From the IMG/VR virus record IMGVR_UViG_3300022682_000042, positions 18,542 through 82,541 of that record: a stretch of DNA of 64,000 nt; one strand, 5' to 3'. Both the position numbers and the translations under genes were made by a program. Positions 23,742 to 32,778 of this stretch are shown here, one piece after another. This DNA comes from a virus. The notes below the pieces were generated by a model. The model was not told where the DNA came from and made no database searches. It saw only the letters and a program-made list of their open reading frames with translations. Each line of letters starts with the position of its first letter. Position 1 is the first letter of the stretch.

Positions 23742-24760
23742 TGACAAACAACGGCAGCCAGCCAGCAATGGACAGGGTTAAAGAGGCCGGCAAGATGTTT
23801 TTGTTCACGCCGGCCGAAAGCACGGCCAGCTACACGGCCTATGTCGAGGAACAGTTACAGGCCCCCCAGGTCAATTGGGGCTGCAAGACCCTGGATAACA
23901 GTATTACCCCGATGAAACCGGGTCAGGTAACGATGGTGGTGGCCAGGCCGGGCAATGGCAAGACTTCATTTATGGTCTATCTGGCCCGAAAGACAGCCTT
24001 GGATTTACGGGCTAGGGGAGAAGATAAGGACAAGTGTGTAGTCTATATCAGTTGGGAAGAGCCGGTTGAGTCGATTGAGATGTCTATTCAGTCCGGGGAA
24101 CGGTACAGTAGTGAGGATGTGGCCTGGAATCGGGTCAACCTGGACCAGGTAGTGGGGGCCAGCCTGTCCCGGCCCTCTCTTCCCATCTGGCTTATTGGCC
24201 GGTCATTGGTTAGAGACCGGGATAAGCGTAAGCCCCCTTTGACTGTGGATAAGGTCATTGATACGATCAAAGCGATGTTCTATGAGTTTGGTAAGAAACC
24301 GGTCCTGATATGTGGTGACTATCTACAAAAGGTTCCGGTCTCTGTCCGGGGTCGGTCAAGGATGGATGAAGTCACCGAGGCCATGTTTAGCCTGACTGAG
24401 CTTTCTATTGACACCAATTGTCCGGTCCTGTTTGGGGCGCAGGCTACCAGGGATGTCGATGACCAGGGCCTACCAATTCCTACCCTGTCCGGGGCGCAGT
24501 GGACATCAGCCATAGAACAAGAAGCTTTCAGGATGTTGGCCCTACTCAGGCCGACAACGGTATTCAAGAAAGGGGGTGGGGGAATGGAGTATATCGAGGT
24601 TGGGGGCCGGGAATACAAGGTGGATGAGAATTTGCTTTTAGTCCGGCTCTTGAAGCAGCGTCAATATTTTCCATCGAATAATACCTATGCAGTCCGGTTT
24701 GACCCAAGACGGTTTGAGATGCAAGATTTTTCTTATGTCGGGGTTGGTAATGAAATATAG
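23738..24760 (+). CDS. DnaB-like replicative helicase (RecA fold)
   Basis: 340 aa. Walker A VARPGNGKTSF (about 68-78), Walker B KPVLICGDYLQKV (about 188-200), then ATRDVDDQG and a final arginine-rich segment LKQRQYFPSNN. There is no N-terminal DnaB domain, as in other short phage helicases (T7/SPP1-like ATPase part). Primase, initiator and helicase are together, which makes a full replisome-loading set. The start overlaps the initiator stop (ATGA). Confidence 0.8.
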   Translation: MMTNNGSQPAMDRVKEAGKMFLFTPAESTASYTAYVEEQLQAPQVNWGCKTLDNSITPMKPGQVTMVVARPGNGKTSFMVYLARKTALDLRARGEDKDKCVVYISWEEPVESIEMSIQSGERYSSEDVAWNRVNLDQVVGASLSRPSLPIWLIGRSLVRDRDKRKPPLTVDKVIDTIKAMFYEFGKKPVLICGDYLQKVPVSVRGRSRMDEVTEAMFSLTELSIDTNCPVLFGAQATRDVDDQGLPIPTLSGAQWTSAIEQEAFRMLALLRPTTVFKKGGGGMEYIEVGGREYKVDENLLLVRLLKQRQYFPSNNTYAVRFDPRRFEMQDFSYVGVGNEI

Positions 24761-24860
24761 TGACCTCCCCCGCCTGTACGTTTATCATTGCCTGTTGGCC
24801 CGGAATAGTTTTGGGCCTGAACGGGCTATGTGGTGGCTAAAATACTCTGTACTAAATTGA
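24750..24860 (+). CDS. Micro-ORF overlapping the helicase end
   Basis: 36 codons, ATG inside the last helicase codons. It reads MKYSDLPRLYVYHCLLARN, then FGPERAMWW. The composition looks like protein and codon use is phage-like (GGCC), so it may be real. No family known. Confidence 0.4.
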   Translation: MKYSDLPRLYVYHCLLARNSFGPERAMWWLKYSVLN

Positions 24861-24868
24861 ATATTGAT

Positions 24869-24964
24869 ATGGGACAGGTGATGGCCGACAATATCGAGAA
24901 ATTGCTTGTCAGGTATCCTAATGGCTACTCTTCAGATGATAGTCAAAACAGAATTGACGTTAAA
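24869..24964 (+). CDS. Micro-ORF before the DUF5131 gene
   Basis: 31 codons: MGQVMADNIEKLLVRYPNGY followed by a short polar end. The 'KYPNGF'-like run recalls the start or end of phage MazG-type or DNA metabolism proteins, so this may be a remnant. Weak evidence. Confidence 0.3.
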
Positions 24965-24978
24965 AAGGAGAAAGTGTA

Positions 24979-25707
24979 ATGGGGAAAAACAGTTCTATCG
25001 AGTGGACCGATTCAACTGTAAATTTTTGGCAAGGCTGCCAGAAGGTTAGCCCCGGCTGCAAAAACTGTTATATGTACCGGGACAAGAAACGGTATGGCCA
25101 AGACCCGGCCACAGTAGTCAGGTCTAGCCCGGCCACATTCAATAAACCGAAGAAGTGGAAAGACCCGGCCCTGGTCTTTACCTGTTCCTGGTCGGACTTT
25201 TTCATCGAACAGGCTGACCCCTGGCGGGATGAAGCCTGGGACATTATCAGGCAGACTCCTCATTTGACTTACCAGATTTTGACAAAGCGGCCCGAACTGG
25301 TCAAGGACCGGTTGCCCGATGATTGGGGCGAGGGGTGGCCCAATGTCTGGCTTGGGGTTAGTATTGAGACTGAGGATTATTACTGGCGGATTATGGCTAT
25401 CGAGGATATTCCGGCAATGGTTAAATTTGTCAGCGCTGAACCCCTGTTAGGGCCATTATCCAACCTGTACAGTTATTTCCCGGTTATTGATTGGGTAATT
25501 ACCGGGGGGGAAAGCGGGCCAAAGTACAGGCCGGCCAACCTGGATTGGTTCCGGGAAATTCGGGATGATTGCCAGAAGTGGGGAGTTCCGTTCTTCCATA
25601 AGCAACATGGAGGGAACCGGAAGGTCGATGGAGTCTGGGGAGGCCGGATGTTGGACGGGCGGGCCTGGGATGAGATGCCGGAAGTTAGAAGTCTTAAAAA
25701 TACTTGA
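24979..25707 (+). CDS. DUF5131 (phage Gp37/Gp68) protein
   Basis: 242 aa after AAGGAG. SIEWTDSTVNFWQGCQKVSP and GCKNCYMYRDKKRYG at the start, SWSDFFIEQADPWRDEAWD in the middle, and WVITGGESGPKYRP near 175-190 are diagnostic for DUF5131. The family resembles radical-SAM-like barrels with a Cys triad, but its reaction is unknown to me. Common in phages near replication genes. The stop overlaps the -35 of the next promoter. Confidence 0.85.
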   Translation: MGKNSSIEWTDSTVNFWQGCQKVSPGCKNCYMYRDKKRYGQDPATVVRSSPATFNKPKKWKDPALVFTCSWSDFFIEQADPWRDEAWDIIRQTPHLTYQILTKRPELVKDRLPDDWGEGWPNVWLGVSIETEDYYWRIMAIEDIPAMVKFVSAEPLLGPLSNLYSYFPVIDWVITGGESGPKYRPANLDWFREIRDDCQKWGVPFFHKQHGGNRKVDGVWGGRMLDGRAWDEMPEVRSLKNT

Positions 25708-25732
25708 CTTGTCGGGCCAACGGTGGTACAAT
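25704..25732 (+). promoter_or_regulatory. Promoter upstream of the 25756 gene
   Basis: TTGACT (25704-25709), 17-base spacer, TACAAT (25727-25732), with AAAATACTTG overlapping the -35 box. It could drive the rightward run through the holin candidate and sugar genes. Confidence 0.75.
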
Positions 25733-25755
25733 GGATGGTAGGAGGATTACTGAGT

Positions 25756-26163
25756 ATGACAAATAGACTTACTATAGGCCGGGCCACAGAATTGTACCGG
25801 AAGGGCCTACTCAAAATAGCTCCCCCCCAGTATCGGGGCCGATCTGCCGTATTTATGCCAGTTGTCGATACAGAAACTGGCCAACCGGTCAACCTGAACC
25901 CCCAGTCTTTTCGGGTCAACGGCTCATTTATTCCGGCCCGACAATACCTGCTTGAGAAAGACGTTATTCTGTCCGATGCCCAGAGGTTTGGTCTGGCCCT
26001 GATAGCCTGGCTCAAGGGCTACGAAGGCCCTGACAAATGGGCTTTGGTCGAGGATATTGTTCAATTCCTGGGGGAACCGGACGATAACGGAAATATTACT
26101 TTAACAATCAATGTGGGGCCTCATCTTGCCGAACGAGAACAAGACCCCAACGGGACCGGGTAA
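25756..26163 (+). CDS. Hypothetical protein
   Basis: 135 aa; GGAGG at 25741 is somewhat far from the ATG. It has a globular look (FMPVVDTETGQPVNLNP, FIPARQYLLEKD, AQRFGLALIAWLKGYEG) and an ending rich in Asp/Asn. No family recognised. It overlaps the next frame by about 50 bases. Confidence 0.55.
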   Translation: MTNRLTIGRATELYRKGLLKIAPPQYRGRSAVFMPVVDTETGQPVNLNPQSFRVNGSFIPARQYLLEKDVILSDAQRFGLALIAWLKGYEGPDKWALVEDIVQFLGEPDDNGNITLTINVGPHLAEREQDPNGTG

Positions 26164-26593
26164 CGGCCCGGATACCGAAAACCTGACCGGGGAACAGGTT
26201 GGCCTTCTCAGGATGTTGGGTCGGCTTGAGGCTAAACTTGACGGCCTGGCCCAGATAATCCGGGAAGGGCAGGAAGAACTGGCAGACTCAATAGACCACC
26301 TGGTTGAGTGTCAGAACCGGGTTAGAGATGCCCTGGCTTATCTACTAAGCCACCGAGAGGGGCCGGAAGCCCGGAAGTTCCAGGAAGCCATAGAAAAATA
26401 TCCGGGCCACCCAGAGGATAGGACCGAGTATGAAAGTTTGCTGGTACAGGTCCGAGAGAAACAAAGATACCTGAATCTGTTAAGGGAAGAGGGGGCCAGG
26501 GCGGGACATCCCGACCCGGCTCGACAAATTGAGATAGAAGATTTGCAGGACGAAATCAACGAGTTACATATTAAAATTAGGAGAATGTCATGA
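26111..26593 (+). CDS. Coiled-coil hypothetical protein before the holin
   Basis: Up to 160 aa; the exact start is uncertain because it overlaps the previous gene and lacks a clear ribosome site. Residues 35-85 and 105-160 are long helices (RLEAKLDGLAQIIREGQEEL, EIEDLQDEINELHIKIRRM). It may be a spanin- or antiholin-like partner, judging only by its overlap with the holin candidate. Confidence 0.55.
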   Translation: MWGLILPNENKTPTGPGNGPDTENLTGEQVGLLRMLGRLEAKLDGLAQIIREGQEELADSIDHLVECQNRVRDALAYLLSHREGPEARKFQEAIEKYPGHPEDRTEYESLLVQVREKQRYLNLLREEGARAGHPDPARQIEIEDLQDEINELHIKIRRMS

Positions 26594-27000
26594 AAACTTT
26601 GACCATTGTTATTTTAGCTTTACTGTTGTTTGTAGCCCTGGCAGTACCGGCCCTGGCTCAAGACAATACCGGCCAATTGCCTGATACGGCCGTTGGCTTC
26701 CTGACCCTGCTGACCGGCCTGGCTACGGCCTGGATAGGGGGTGGGGCTATCGGTTCGTTTCTAACCAACCTACTCAAGACCTTGACCTTTATCCCAGAAG
26801 AGGATAGATCAAGGATAACCGGAACAGGAGCCGAGTTTGTGGCGGCAGTTCTGACTACGGCTGTAGGGGTTCTGGTCCAATACTCTTTACCTTTATTCCA
26901 ATACCTTGATACAGCCGGAATATGGCCTATTATCCTGGCGATTGTAGCGGCAACACCGGCGGCCTTCTTTGGTAAGCTAACTTACAAACTGTCGAAATAA
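26590..27000 (+). CDS. Membrane protein, candidate holin
   Basis: 136 aa. A signal-peptide-like start (TIVILALLLFVALAVPALAQ, likely cleavage after ALA), a Gly-rich membrane segment (VGFLTLLTGLATAW, residues about 35-65) and two more at about 85-105 and 112-130. Holin-like size and topology, and position at the end of the replication block, make it a candidate for host membrane permeabilisation. Other small membrane proteins are possible. Confidence 0.55.
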   Translation: MKTLTIVILALLLFVALAVPALAQDNTGQLPDTAVGFLTLLTGLATAWIGGGAIGSFLTNLLKTLTFIPEEDRSRITGTGAEFVAAVLTTAVGVLVQYSLPLFQYLDTAGIWPIILAIVAATPAAFFGKLTYKLSK

Positions 27001-27024
27001 CAGGCAGGCGGGAGGGGACCCCGA

Positions 27025-27984
27025 ATGTTGCCACTTAAGCAGTACCGTATTTTAATTACCGGTGGAACCGGCTCCCTCGGTTCTACTCTGGCCCGACAGT
27101 GGGCCGGCGATGGTCACCAACTGACCATTATCAGCCGGAATGACCACCGGCAGGCCGAACTTATGGCCGACCTTCCCCAGGTAGCTTTCTATTCTCTGGA
27201 CCTGGGAGACCGGAAACATTTACCTCGGCTTGAACGAATATGCCGGGGACAAGACCTCTGTATCCACACAGCGGCCCAAAAAGTTGTATCAATGGGCCAG
27301 TATCAACCCTCCGCTTATATCTCTACCAACATTCAAGGAACCCAAAATATTTGTGATGCCTGGGCCGCGGCCCACGGCAATTGTCGGCGGTTGTTAGCCA
27401 TCTCGACTGATAAAGCACCACAAAGTTTGAATCTATACGGGGCTACCAAAAAGGTTGGAGAGGCCCTTGTCCGGGACTATGACGGGTCTTGCCTCCGGTA
27501 TGGCAATGTAGTTACCTCAAAAGGTTCCTTTATTCAGGTCTGGAAAGAGGCAGCCAAACAGGGCCACCCCCTGGTTTTACGGTCCGGGGCAACCCTGGAT
27601 GAAAAATTGACCTGGGAATTTCCGACCCGGTTTTATCTGTCAATGGCCCAGGCCGTGGGGTTGGTTGAGGAAGCCCTGGGCTTGGTTCTGATAGGCCAGC
27701 AAGGGATATTCGTCCCTAACCACGTTTGGGCCTTTGATATGAAAGATGTAGCTGAGGCCACCGGCCTTCCCTACGAAATCAGGCCCATCACCGGGTATGA
27801 GAAACTTCACGAAATCTTACTGGCCCCCGGTGAAGGGTGGCAAGGGATGGGCCGGTATTTGGGCCGGGTAGTTGTTCCTCATTGGCCTGATGAGGACCTG
27901 GGGTATTATGATACATTCAGGAGTGATAAGGCCCGAAGGCTGTCAGGCCTTCGGGTATTAGAGTTAGCGGGATGGTGGAAATGA
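27025..27984 (+). CDS. pseB: PseB-like UDP-GlcNAc 4,6-dehydratase (SDR)
   Basis: 319 aa. Rossmann motif ITGGTGSLG (11-19), HTAAQKVVSMGQYQPSAY, AISTDKAPQSLNLYGATK with the Tyr-x-x-x-Lys pair, and RYGNVVTSKGSFI fit the FlaA1/PseB branch of extended SDRs, which make a 4-keto-6-deoxy sugar from UDP-GlcNAc as the first step of pseudaminic-acid-like sugars. It opens the sugar cluster. Usual length about 330. Confidence 0.8.
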   Translation: MLPLKQYRILITGGTGSLGSTLARQWAGDGHQLTIISRNDHRQAELMADLPQVAFYSLDLGDRKHLPRLERICRGQDLCIHTAAQKVVSMGQYQPSAYISTNIQGTQNICDAWAAAHGNCRRLLAISTDKAPQSLNLYGATKKVGEALVRDYDGSCLRYGNVVTSKGSFIQVWKEAAKQGHPLVLRSGATLDEKLTWEFPTRFYLSMAQAVGLVEEALGLVLIGQQGIFVPNHVWAFDMKDVAEATGLPYEIRPITGYEKLHEILLAPGEGWQGMGRYLGRVVVPHWPDEDLGYYDTFRSDKARRLSGLRVLELAGWWK

Positions 27985-28253
27985 CCGAAGAAGAAAAACG
28001 AGAAGAGTTTGAGAAAGCATTTTTTATTCGACAGGTAATTGAGGCCGTTATGAATCGTCATCAAGCCTGGTGGTACTCAGGTGGGGCCTGCCTGTCAGCC
28101 GGGGCCTGTCTGTTTCTGGCCCTACTGTTGATCGGTTGGTTGGCCGGCTGGTGGCCTGGGGGGTGGCAGTTAGGGGTAACGGTTATTGTTACCGGAATTC
28201 TGGCGATTAGCGGGGCGGGACAATATTCAAGGAGCAAGAAAGATGCCAGTTGA
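27981..28253 (+). CDS. Small membrane protein in the sugar cluster
   Basis: 90 aa from ATG 27981, overlapping the dehydratase stop (ATGA). Charged N-terminus (TEEEKREEFEKAFF) and two membrane segments (about 35-60 and 62-82, rich in Trp and Gly). It resembles phage membrane helpers rather than sugar enzymes. Function unknown; it overlaps the synthase start by a few bases. Confidence 0.6.
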   Translation: MTEEEKREEFEKAFFIRQVIEAVMNRHQAWWYSGGACLSAGACLFLALLLIGWLAGWWPGGWQLGVTVIVTGILAISGAGQYSRSKKDAS

Positions 28254-29067
28254 ATTTATTGCCGAAGTCGGCTCTAATCACAATCATGACCTGGACCGGG
28301 CGGAAGCAATTATAGGACAGTCAGCCCAGGCCGGGTTTAATGCCGTTAAGTTCCAGTTCCAACAGATTGACAAAATGTTCCGGCCCGAAGTTTTTGCAAA
28401 GCGACCCGACCTCAGAGACCGGCGACAGTATGATTTTGACCCAGCTTGGTTATTGACGTTAAGAGAGATTTGCCAGGAATACCGGGTCAAGTTTTATATT
28501 ACTTGTTACCGGGCTGAACAGATAAAACAAACTGATTATGTGGACGGCCTCAAAATATCATCTTATGACCTATTGAATCGGCCCTTACTTGAGGCTATCA
28601 GCTATATCAACATCCCGGTACTGATGTCAACCGGAATGGCCTCAATAAATGAAATTGAGGCAGCTATTGAGGCCCTCGATGGCAATGTATCTACCCTATT
28701 ACATTGTGTAAGCCAATATCCGGCCCGAATCGAACAGGCCGATTTGTGGCGGATAGCAGATTTATCGGCCTTTGGTTTACCGGTGGGTTACTCTGACCAC
28801 ACGGCCAACTTTGGGGTGGTTCAGAGGGCAATTCACAAGTGGGGGGCCTCAGTGGTCGAGCTTCACGTTGACCTTGATGACCGGCAAGGGGTTGAAACTG
28901 CCGGGGGCCACTGTTGGACTATGACATCGGCAGCGATGTTGATAGGCAGTATCAGGGACGGGGAACAGGCTGACGGGAGCGAGGGCCTTACCAGGACTGA
29001 CTTATCAGAACGAGACTGGCGGGCCGATACGGACGGATTAAGGCCACTCAAGGGGGTACAGGTATGA
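28243..29067 (+). CDS. neuB: NeuB-family nonulosonic acid synthase, short form
   Basis: 274 aa. FIAEVGSNHNHDLDRAE, AGFNAVKFQFQQID, MSTGMASINEIE, HCVSQYP and GLPVGYSDHT are the NeuB barrel signatures; the enzyme condenses phosphoenolpyruvate with a hexosamine (ManNAc or diacetamido sugar). The usual C-terminal antifreeze-like SAF domain (about 60 residues) is absent. Chosen start ATG 28243 follows AAGGAG. Confidence 0.85.
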   Translation: MPVEFIAEVGSNHNHDLDRAEAIIGQSAQAGFNAVKFQFQQIDKMFRPEVFAKRPDLRDRRQYDFDPAWLLTLREICQEYRVKFYITCYRAEQIKQTDYVDGLKISSYDLLNRPLLEAISYINIPVLMSTGMASINEIEAAIEALDGNVSTLLHCVSQYPARIEQADLWRIADLSAFGLPVGYSDHTANFGVVQRAIHKWGASVVELHVDLDDRQGVETAGGHCWTMTSAAMLIGSIRDGEQADGSEGLTRTDLSERDWRADTDGLRPLKGVQV

Positions 29068-30305
29068 CCTTACCGGCAGCAGCTACATTTAGCAAAGACG
29101 GCCTGGCCTGGGGTTTGCCTCACTTAACCCCGGTCAAAAAGGTTGACGGCCCATCGGTTTTATGTGCTGATGACCGATGGAGAATAGACTGGACAAGTAG
29201 CCTGGGCCAGTGGTTATTCGGCCAAACTCAGGCTTTCAGAAATCATCTCCATTGGGCCTTAGATGAGTATGGGGGCCTATCGGCTACCCTGGCCCACGAA
29301 CTGGAATACCGGGTAGCTGACCGGCTATCCTCGATGTTGGGGGCCAATGTGCCGGGATGGGAAGGCCGGGATATCGGGGTCAGGTTCCTCAAGTCTGGTT
29401 CCGATGCGACTCTGGCTGCTATCAGACTGGCCAGGGCGGTCACAGGCCGGGACACTATAGTAACCCTCAAAGGCCACTACCACGGGTGGGGGGATCAATT
29501 TATAGCCCGGACCGACCCGGCCCTGGGTATCCCCGATGTGGTCAAATACAAGGTAGTTGAGGCCGAATGGGGCAATGAGCTATCGGTCAACCATCTTCCC
29601 AATTATTTGCCGGCCGCCGTGATATTTGAGCATCCCCCGGAACAACCCCCGGACGGTTGGCCCGAATGGTTACGGGCCTGGTGTGACCGGAATGGAGCTT
29701 TACTTATTGCTGATGAAGTTGTAACCGGCCTCAGATATGGCCTGGGTGGGGCCTGTGGCCTGTGGGGGTATCAACCGGACTTGGTTTGTATGGGTAAGGC
29801 CTTGGGTAATGGGGCGGCAGTATCGGCCCTGGTAGGGCCAATGGAGACCGGTCTGTACGGAGAGGTTAAGCCATTGATGGGCCGATTTGGTGACAATTGT
29901 CCCCCATTTGTCAGTACCACGACCGGGGGGAATATCTTGGATTTGGCTGCGGTCGATTGGGTATTAACCAACTGGAACCAGGATAAAGTAGATGAGTTAT
30001 GGCGAAATGGGGTCAGTATTCTTGAGGTAATAAAGTGGGCCGGCCTGGATGTTTACGGCCACGCTCCCCGGTCTGTTATCCGGTGGGAGTCTGAGATAGA
30101 ACGGGGCTATTTTATTAAGGCAATGGCCGACCGGGGTCATCTAATTAACCGGCCTCAGTTCCCTAACCTGGCTCAGACGGTCGAGGACCGGGAAAGTCTG
30201 GGTAATGCCTTACAGGAAGTTATGGCCGAAATGGAGGGGATGGACCAGGCCGAGATGTACCGGAAGGCCGGGCCATTGCCGAGAGTGTTGTTTAGTAATA
30301 GATAG
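29064..30305 (+). CDS. Class III aminotransferase (GSA-aminotransferase-like)
   Basis: 413 aa. VRFLKSGSDATLAAIRLARA, LKGHYHGWGDQ, LIADEVVTGLRYG (PLP aspartate) and CMGKALGNGAAVSALVG (PLP lysine) follow the HemL-type fold I pattern. HemL-like proteins occur in nonulosonic acid and spore-coat sugar clusters, where they probably aminate a keto-sugar; PseC itself belongs to a different family. Overlaps the synthase stop (ATGA). Confidence 0.75.
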   Translation: MTLPAAATFSKDGLAWGLPHLTPVKKVDGPSVLCADDRWRIDWTSSLGQWLFGQTQAFRNHLHWALDEYGGLSATLAHELEYRVADRLSSMLGANVPGWEGRDIGVRFLKSGSDATLAAIRLARAVTGRDTIVTLKGHYHGWGDQFIARTDPALGIPDVVKYKVVEAEWGNELSVNHLPNYLPAAVIFEHPPEQPPDGWPEWLRAWCDRNGALLIADEVVTGLRYGLGGACGLWGYQPDLVCMGKALGNGAAVSALVGPMETGLYGEVKPLMGRFGDNCPPFVSTTTGGNILDLAAVDWVLTNWNQDKVDELWRNGVSILEVIKWAGLDVYGHAPRSVIRWESEIERGYFIKAMADRGHLINRPQFPNLAQTVEDRESLGNALQEVMAEMEGMDQAEMYRKAGPLPRVLFSNR

Positions 30306-30320
30306 AAAGGTTTTGGTTGT

Positions 30321-30470
30321 ATGAATAATAATAATTTTGATAAAGACTTCAATCGTATGCGAATAGCTATTTTTATTGTCTGGATTATTTCCATGGTGGT
30401 TGGCCTGAGTTTATTTGGATTCCTTGTTTGGGTTGTAATTATGTTGTTGCGCTTTTTCGGTGTGATATGA
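30321..30470 (+). CDS. 49-aa membrane peptide
   Basis: Starts after AGAAAGG with a polar head (MNNNNFDKDFNRMR) and then a single or double membrane helix (IAIFIVWIISMVVGLSLFGF, then more hydrophobic residues). The stop overlaps the next ATG (ATGA). AT-rich. It resembles small membrane proteins of phages. Confidence 0.55.
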   Translation: MNNNNFDKDFNRMRIAIFIVWIISMVVGLSLFGFLVWVVIMLLRFFGVI

Positions 30471-31303
30471 ATATTCTCATTGTCGGCTACGGCCGGGCCG
30501 GTAAACGCCACGCCAAGATTGTAGAAAAACTAGGACATTTTTGGTTAGCTGTTGACCCGTCTATACAGGCTACAAAGGTTTTTAATACTCTTGATAGCGC
30601 CTTAGCCTATAAGTTAATTGATGAAAAATATGGCTCGTTTGATCTGGCCGTGATATGCACCCCCCCCGGCCTTCACATTTCCCAGGCCCAAACCTGTCTT
30701 GACGCCGGCCTCCACGTTTTGATAGAAAAACCCTTGTGTGGGCGGGGCCAACTGGATAAGGCCGAAAAGTTGCTATATCACCCCCGGCAAGACCGGGTGA
30801 TGATGGCCCTAAATTACAGGTGGCATCCGGCCATCAAAGGATTGAGACAAACCAGGGGGATAGACTGGAATGAAGATTGGGCCGGACAATGGCAGGCCCA
30901 TAGCGAACAACACCGGCAGACTATACCGGAATGGGGAATATTGCTTGACCACGCAGCCCATACCATTGACATTATCCGGCATCTGTCCGGGTATGAACTA
31001 CAACCCTCTTTTACCAGTCAGGACAATGACCGGCGGTTCGGAATATCTGGCCGGTTGTCTCACCCATCGGCCACATTCCTGATGTCAGATTGGGCCGACA
31101 GACCGGGGCAGAAGGTGGCCTACATCAAGGGGCCGTTTGGCCGAGTCGATATCCCGACCTTACCCTGGGAACTTGACCAGATGTTCGGGGGGATGTGGGG
31201 GGATGTGTTGGCCTGGGTCCGGGGAGAGATAGATAACCCTTGTCCGTTGGCTGATGGGTATTTGGCTCAGGTGGTGCTGGAAAGGGCAAGGAAATTATTA
31301 TGA
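30467..31303 (+). CDS. Gfo/Idh/MocA-type oxidoreductase
   Basis: 278 aa. Rossmann start ILIVGYGRAGKRHAKIV, LAVICTPPGLHISQAQTCLD, HVLIEKPLCG, NYRWHPAIKG, and WGILLDHAAHTIDIIRHLSG with the conserved His. NAD(P)-dependent redox change of a sugar. Oxidoreductases of this type sit beside HemL-like and NeuB-like genes in several surface-sugar loci. Length slightly short of the usual 330-350. Confidence 0.75.
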   Translation: MNILIVGYGRAGKRHAKIVEKLGHFWLAVDPSIQATKVFNTLDSALAYKLIDEKYGSFDLAVICTPPGLHISQAQTCLDAGLHVLIEKPLCGRGQLDKAEKLLYHPRQDRVMMALNYRWHPAIKGLRQTRGIDWNEDWAGQWQAHSEQHRQTIPEWGILLDHAAHTIDIIRHLSGYELQPSFTSQDNDRRFGISGRLSHPSATFLMSDWADRPGQKVAYIKGPFGRVDIPTLPWELDQMFGGMWGDVLAWVRGEIDNPCPLADGYLAQVVLERARKLL

Positions 31304-32130
31304 CCCACTACGGCCCTCCCATAGCCAAAAAAGGCAAGTTAATAGTCATCAACTGTCGAGAGTGCAAATATGCCCATCTTTACCCTTTACCGGACCCAAT
31401 AGCCACAGCCCGGCATTATGCCGAGTATGACGCCGAATATTCTACCCCGGATGGGGCGGCCTGGCTAGACAAAGAAAAGGCCGAACACGAGGACGGTCTG
31501 TGGAACTCGGCCTACAGGTGGCAGGCGTCTCTACTCAATGAGGGGGCCTTGCTTGACGTGGGGGCCGGGGCCGGTTGGTTTGTTAGATGGTGGGATAAGA
31601 ATGTTTGTCCGGCGGCCTACGGGGTAGAGCCTTCCAAAATTTGCCGGGATATTGGCCCTTCAATGCTGTCAACATTCGAGCAGGCTCAAAATGTTTTGGC
31701 CGATGTTCCTCTGGCTAATATACGCCTATCCCTGGTCCTGGAACACATTTTAGACCCGGAAACATTGCTCAGGCAGTATGTAGAGTTATTGAGGCCCGGA
31801 GGCCGGGTTATGGTCATAGTCCCCAATGAGTTCAACCCGTTACAAATGAGGGCAGCCCGGAAACGGGGAGACTGGTTTGTTAGCCGGAAACATATCAACT
31901 ATTTTACCGGCCCCACTCTGGCTAAACTGTTCAACCGAGTTGGCCTGAGAGTCCGTTATCTTGGGGCGACCTGTCCGACAGAGTTTTGGCCTGTCCGGAG
32001 GGGGTCTCAGTTTCATCGGGGGCGGTTACGGTTTGAGAAGTTGGTGGGGCCGGTGGCTTTCAGGTGGTATACAAGACTATACCACTCAAGGGGATGGGGC
32101 CGGGAAATTGTGATAGTCGGGGAAAAATGA
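31300..32130 (+). CDS. SAM-dependent methyltransferase
   Basis: 276 aa. A short N-terminal segment with CRECKYAHLYP, then LLDVGAGAGWFVRWWDK (SAM-binding motif I), LVLEHILDPETLLRQYVELL, RPGGRVMVIVPNEFNP. This is the family that methylates sugars or nucleotide-linked sugars in capsule clusters. ATG overlaps the upstream stop. Confidence 0.7.
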   Translation: MTHYGPPIAKKGKLIVINCRECKYAHLYPLPDPIATARHYAEYDAEYSTPDGAAWLDKEKAEHEDGLWNSAYRWQASLLNEGALLDVGAGAGWFVRWWDKNVCPAAYGVEPSKICRDIGPSMLSTFEQAQNVLADVPLANIRLSLVLEHILDPETLLRQYVELLRPGGRVMVIVPNEFNPLQMRAARKRGDWFVSRKHINYFTGPTLAKLFNRVGLRVRYLGATCPTEFWPVRRGSQFHRGRLRFEKLVGPVAFRWYTRLYHSRGWGREIVIVGEK

Positions 32131-32777
32131 TATCTACTTTTAAACAATATATTCAACGTGAATTTAATCTTGTGGCAAAGAATTCCCCTGAATTTATTCC
32201 TGTGTATATTGATTATCTTGAAAAGATGAAAGCGGGATTTTTCAAAAATCTTTCTGTTTTCGGGCAACATTTCCGGGGTTTTGACTTGGTAGATGCAATG
32301 ATTTTTTCTAGATTACATACAAGAATGTGTAATGGGGAAATTCTCTCGGCTGAAATAGAAGTAGGCCATGAACCTGTTGCAGATAGATATGAAAAGGAAA
32401 ATAACGAATTTTTGAAATCATTACCATATCCATTTTCGGCAAAGTTTTTGAATGGCCCTGGTGGTTATTGTGATGGATGGTTTTATTGGGAAAAACCTGT
32501 ATTTGTAGGTGTGAAAAAGCCCGATGATGACAAGATAATAGAAGAACAGTTGATGCCTAGATATTGTCAATTGGAGGTTGGTTACACACAATTAAGCCGA
32601 ACTTTTTTCCATCTTTTCGAGGAGGGTTGTTTAGCCAGATGGCCGTACCATAGCAATATTATTACTTTACTTTATCACAATACACAAACAGAAAAAAAAG
32701 AAAAATTGAGATATATGCCAGATGATAAATTTATGCAGTTAAGTTTTCGTCAACCTTTATTTTTCAATCTAGAATAA
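32127..32777 (+). CDS. Hypothetical protein in the sugar cluster
   Basis: 216 aa with an AT-rich composition unlike neighbours, hence probably inserted later. IQREFNLVAKNSPEFIPVYI and a late cluster FFHLFEEGCLARWPYHSN. No motif I know. ATG overlaps the preceding stop. Confidence 0.5.
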   Translation: MISTFKQYIQREFNLVAKNSPEFIPVYIDYLEKMKAGFFKNLSVFGQHFRGFDLVDAMIFSRLHTRMCNGEILSAEIEVGHEPVADRYEKENNEFLKSLPYPFSAKFLNGPGGYCDGWFYWEKPVFVGVKKPDDDKIIEEQLMPRYCQLEVGYTQLSRTFFHLFEEGCLARWPYHSNIITLLYHNTQTEKKEKLRYMPDDKFMQLSFRQPLFFNLE

Positions 32778-32778
32778 T